From contig NZ_QMDV01000001.1 in the NCBI RefSeq assembly GCF_003284895.1, forward strand, positions 461,080 through 525,079: a DNA stretch of 64,000 bases. Reading direction: 5' to 3'. The translations under genes were made by a program, and so were the position numbers. Position 1 is the stretch's first letter. Each line of letters starts with the position of its first letter. The stretch is from Pontibacter arcticus. Its GTDB lineage: Bacteria; Bacteroidota; Bacteroidia; Cytophagales; Hymenobacteraceae. The notes beneath the pieces are model-generated. The model was not told the origin of the DNA. It saw nothing but the letters and a program-made list of their open reading frames with translations, and did no database searches. Below are positions 61,893 through 64,000 of this stretch, piece after piece.

Positions 61893-63621
61893 TAAATCAG
61901 ATAAGAAGGCCACGCCTGTACAACGCTTCCTGCAATTACTGTCGTTGGAGCGGCGCGAGATTGTGTACCTGTATGTTTACGCAATTGCGGCCGGAATCAT
62001 CAGTTTGGTGCTTCCGTTGGGTATCCAGAGCATCATCGGGTTTGTATCCAGCGGGCAGGTAACGGTATCGGTTGTAGTACTGATCAGCCTGATCGTGCTG
62101 GCGCTTTTAATAGTGGGAGGCCTGCAGGTAATGCAACTTTGGCTAGTGGAGTATATGCAGCAACGCCTGTTTGCGCGCACCGCTTCCGATTTTGCGTACC
62201 GTGTACCACGCCTGCAACCCGAAGCGCTGCGCAAGCACTATCCTCCCGAGCTGATGAACCGCTTTTTTGATGTTGTTACGGTGCAAAAGGGCCTTGCTAA
62301 AATTCTGATAGACTTTTCGACGGCAGTCATACAGATCGTTTTCGGGTTGATCCTGCTTTCTTTTTATCATCCATACTTCATCGTTTTCGGTTTTATTTTA
62401 ATCCTGACGCTAGGGCTTATTATCTGGCTGACAGGCGGCAAAGGCATCGAGACAAGTATAAAAGAGTCTACTTACAAGTATAAACTGGTTGCCTGGCTCC
62501 AGGAAATGGCTCGCTCGCTCAGCACGTTTAAGCTGGTAGGACACACCAACCTGCCCATGGACCGCACCAATAATTATGTACAAAGCTACCTGAATGTCCG
62601 GAAGAAACATTTCAGTATTCTAATGACGCAGTATTTCAGCTTTGTAGGGTTTAAGACGTTTATCACAGGCGGCTTGCTGGTGCTGGGTTGTGTGCTGGTG
62701 GTGCAGCAGGAAATAAATATCGGGCAGTTTGTAGCTTCCGAGATCATTATCATCCTTATCATGACCGCTGTCGAAAAGATCATCATCAAATTGGATACAG
62801 TATATGATGTATTAACCAGCCTCGACAAAATAGGGCATGTAACAGATTTACCTCTTGAACCAGAAGGCGGCTTCAACCTGGACGAATTAGCTTTGAATGG
62901 CGGGCTAAGTATAACAGCCAGGAACCTGAGCTATAAATTTGAAAACGCTAAAAAAATGGCTTTGCAGGATATTAGCTTTACTATAAATCCTGCTGATCGT
63001 ATCTGTCTATCAGGGTTTGATAGCTCGGGCAAAAGCACACTCATTAGCCTGATGCTTGGGTTATTCCCGTCTTATGAAGGCAGCCTGGTATACAACGGCA
63101 TTTCGCTGCACGATCTGCATAAAGGCAACCTGCGCAGCCTGATTGGTGATAACATTTCGAATGAACAGGTTTTTGACGGCACATTGCTGGATAATATAAC
63201 GCTTGGCGCCGATTTACCTATACAGGATGTGTTATGGGCCATTGAACTGACGGGCTTATCAGAATTTGTACATACCCTGCCGGATGGCTTGCACGCTTAC
63301 CTGACCGGCGGCAGTATGCGGTTGCCAGGCAGCGTAGCCCGTAAAATAGTACTGGCCCGTAGCCTGGTGAAGCGCCCGAAACTCCTCATCATCGAAAACC
63401 TGTGGGCAGGCATGACCAAAAAGGAAAAGATAAATTTCTTCCGGCTGCTTGCAAGCCCGCAATTCGACTGGACCATTATTATTGTATCCAACGACAGGGA
63501 AGTAATGCAGTTGTGTACCCAGACCCTGGTGCTACAAGACGGCAATCAGGTAGCTTTTGGCCCGTACGAAGAACTAAAGCACCTTGCCATTTTACAAGAG
63601 TTAACCGATATAACAGCTTAA
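61885..63621 (+). CDS. ABC-type exporter with a degenerate ATPase domain
   Basis: A 578-residue fused transmembrane and nucleotide-binding protein, like type I exporters (permease helices about 20-330, ATPase about 345-578). Walker A is kept (GFDSSGKST, K383). Other ATPase motifs are not: the signature LSGGQ is LPGSV (480-484), Walker B ends in E504-N505 for DE, the H-loop His is N536, and the Q-loop Gln appears to be Ser. It is encoded between a TetR regulator and an HlyD adaptor gene, with 8-bp and 3-bp junctions. It may bind ATP but seems unable to hydrolyse it normally; a partner subunit or a non-transport role is possible. Confidence 0.88.
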   Translation: MGNKSDKKATPVQRFLQLLSLERREIVYLYVYAIAAGIISLVLPLGIQSIIGFVSSGQVTVSVVVLISLIVLALLIVGGLQVMQLWLVEYMQQRLFARTASDFAYRVPRLQPEALRKHYPPELMNRFFDVVTVQKGLAKILIDFSTAVIQIVFGLILLSFYHPYFIVFGFILILTLGLIIWLTGGKGIETSIKESTYKYKLVAWLQEMARSLSTFKLVGHTNLPMDRTNNYVQSYLNVRKKHFSILMTQYFSFVGFKTFITGGLLVLGCVLVVQQEINIGQFVASEIIIILIMTAVEKIIIKLDTVYDVLTSLDKIGHVTDLPLEPEGGFNLDELALNGGLSITARNLSYKFENAKKMALQDISFTINPADRICLSGFDSSGKSTLISLMLGLFPSYEGSLVYNGISLHDLHKGNLRSLIGDNISNEQVFDGTLLDNITLGADLPIQDVLWAIELTGLSEFVHTLPDGLHAYLTGGSMRLPGSVARKIVLARSLVKRPKLLIIENLWAGMTKKEKINFFRLLASPQFDWTIIIVSNDREVMQLCTQTLVLQDGNQVAFGPYEELKHLAILQELTDITA

Positions 63622-63624
63622 CCT

Positions 63625-64000
63625 ATGGCACCCGAATTAAAAGGAACCGAACATATAAGCACGTCCCGTCCGGACATCATGCAGCAGGTGCAAACCCCGC
63701 GCTTCGGCCACAGAGTAACCTACTGGATCGGTGGTATATTTCTGGTCATTTTTCTTTGCCTGTTTCTGCCCTGGACGCAAAACATCCGGTCGCAGGGGGT
63801 GCTAACGGCACTTTCGCCAGAGGACAGGCCCCAGACATTGCAGGCCACTATTGCAGGCCGCATTGAACGCTGGCATGTGATGGAAGGCGCTTTCGTGAAA
63901 AAAGGAGATACCATTGCCAGCATTTCAGAGATCAAGGAAAAGTACATGGACCCCGATTTTCTGGCCCGTTTAGGCGAACAGGTAGATGCCAAGAAAGGAG
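63625..64000 (+). CDS. HlyD-family periplasmic adaptor (3' end outside window)
   Basis: Membrane fusion protein linking the inner-membrane transporter to an outer-membrane channel. About 125 codons are visible from the ATG at 63625: a cytoplasmic N-terminus, one membrane helix (about 36-53, IGGIFLVIFLCLFLPW), and the start of the biotinyl/lipoyl-like hairpin domain, TLQATIAGRIERWHVMEGAFVKKG. It begins 3 bp after the exporter gene, so the operon TetR-ABC-HlyD continues past the window, where a TolC-type gene would be expected. Confidence 0.9.
   Translation, partial: MAPELKGTEHISTSRPDIMQQVQTPRFGHRVTYWIGGIFLVIFLCLFLPWTQNIRSQGVLTALSPEDRPQTLQATIAGRIERWHVMEGAFVKKGDTIASISEIKEKYMDPDFLARLGEQVDAKKG

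Noticed and set aside
1-64000. CRISPR arrays, tRNA and rRNA genes
   Set aside because: No regularly spaced repeats, no tRNA cloverleaf and no rRNA-like stretch were recognised by eye in the intergenic regions.

Overview
The window is a chromosomal segment of a Bacteroidota bacterium, most likely order Cytophagales and a Hymenobacteraceae/Pontibacter-type lineage (the genus is inference). The evidence is three SusC/SusD outer-membrane uptake pairs, a peptidase with a type IX secretion C-terminal domain, Bacteroidota promoters (TTG, about 20 nt, TAnnTTTG), start codons without Shine-Dalgarno sequences, many lipoproteins, two ECF sigma factors and a LytTR regulator. Coding density is high, intergenic DNA is AT-rich, and many gene ends carry long, nearly perfect hairpin terminators. 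No tRNA, rRNA, CRISPR array, prophage or transposase gene was seen.

Left part (1-12.7 kb): an M1 aminopeptidase lipoprotein cut by the window edge; a biotin carrier protein with pyrH and frr; a minus-strand operon of ECF sigma, RsrA-like anti-sigma, gmk and nadD; a two-domain glycosyltransferase fusion; a LytTR regulator whose receiver has lost its phospho-acceptor Asp; ahcY; a DUF4397 lipoprotein; and a THUMP-like methyltransferase. Middle (12.7-36 kb): a run of tiny hydrophilic proteins, a 3-methyladenine DNA glycosylase, a TTG-started radical SAM protein whose 3' end is followed by a perfect 65-bp tandem copy, small lipoproteins, uvrB, a sigma factor overlapping a membrane-anchored beta-barrel protein, aroE, a phosphosulfolactate synthase (ComA family) with a TPR protein, an epimerase, a CpsB-type phosphatase, an acyl-CoA dehydrogenase, rpsU-xerC-hpf, metK and a PAP2 phosphatase.

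Right part (36-64 kb): three SusC/SusD loci, all on the minus strand, interleaved with a secreted S9 peptidase and followed by a T9SS-exported M1 peptidase. No glycoside hydrolase is present, so oligopeptide or protein scavenging is a reasonable guess. Then come a CNNM/CorC-type membrane protein, a four-helix membrane protein, a 340-bp non-coding element with 36-bp imperfect inverted ends, a DEAD-box helicase, and an operon of TetR regulator, ABC exporter and HlyD adaptor that runs off the window. The exporter's ATPase domain has lost almost all catalytic residues.

The most unusual signal is not a gene. The heptamer AAGTATA/TATACTT, often extended to AAGTATAAACC, occurs about 130 times by hand count in 64 kb on both strands, against roughly 8 expected by chance. 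It lies in several reading frames, between genes, in terminator loops and on start codons. It is nearly absent from the third SusCD locus and dense just to its right. This is how uptake sequences, Chi-like sites or other genome-scale DNA signals look.
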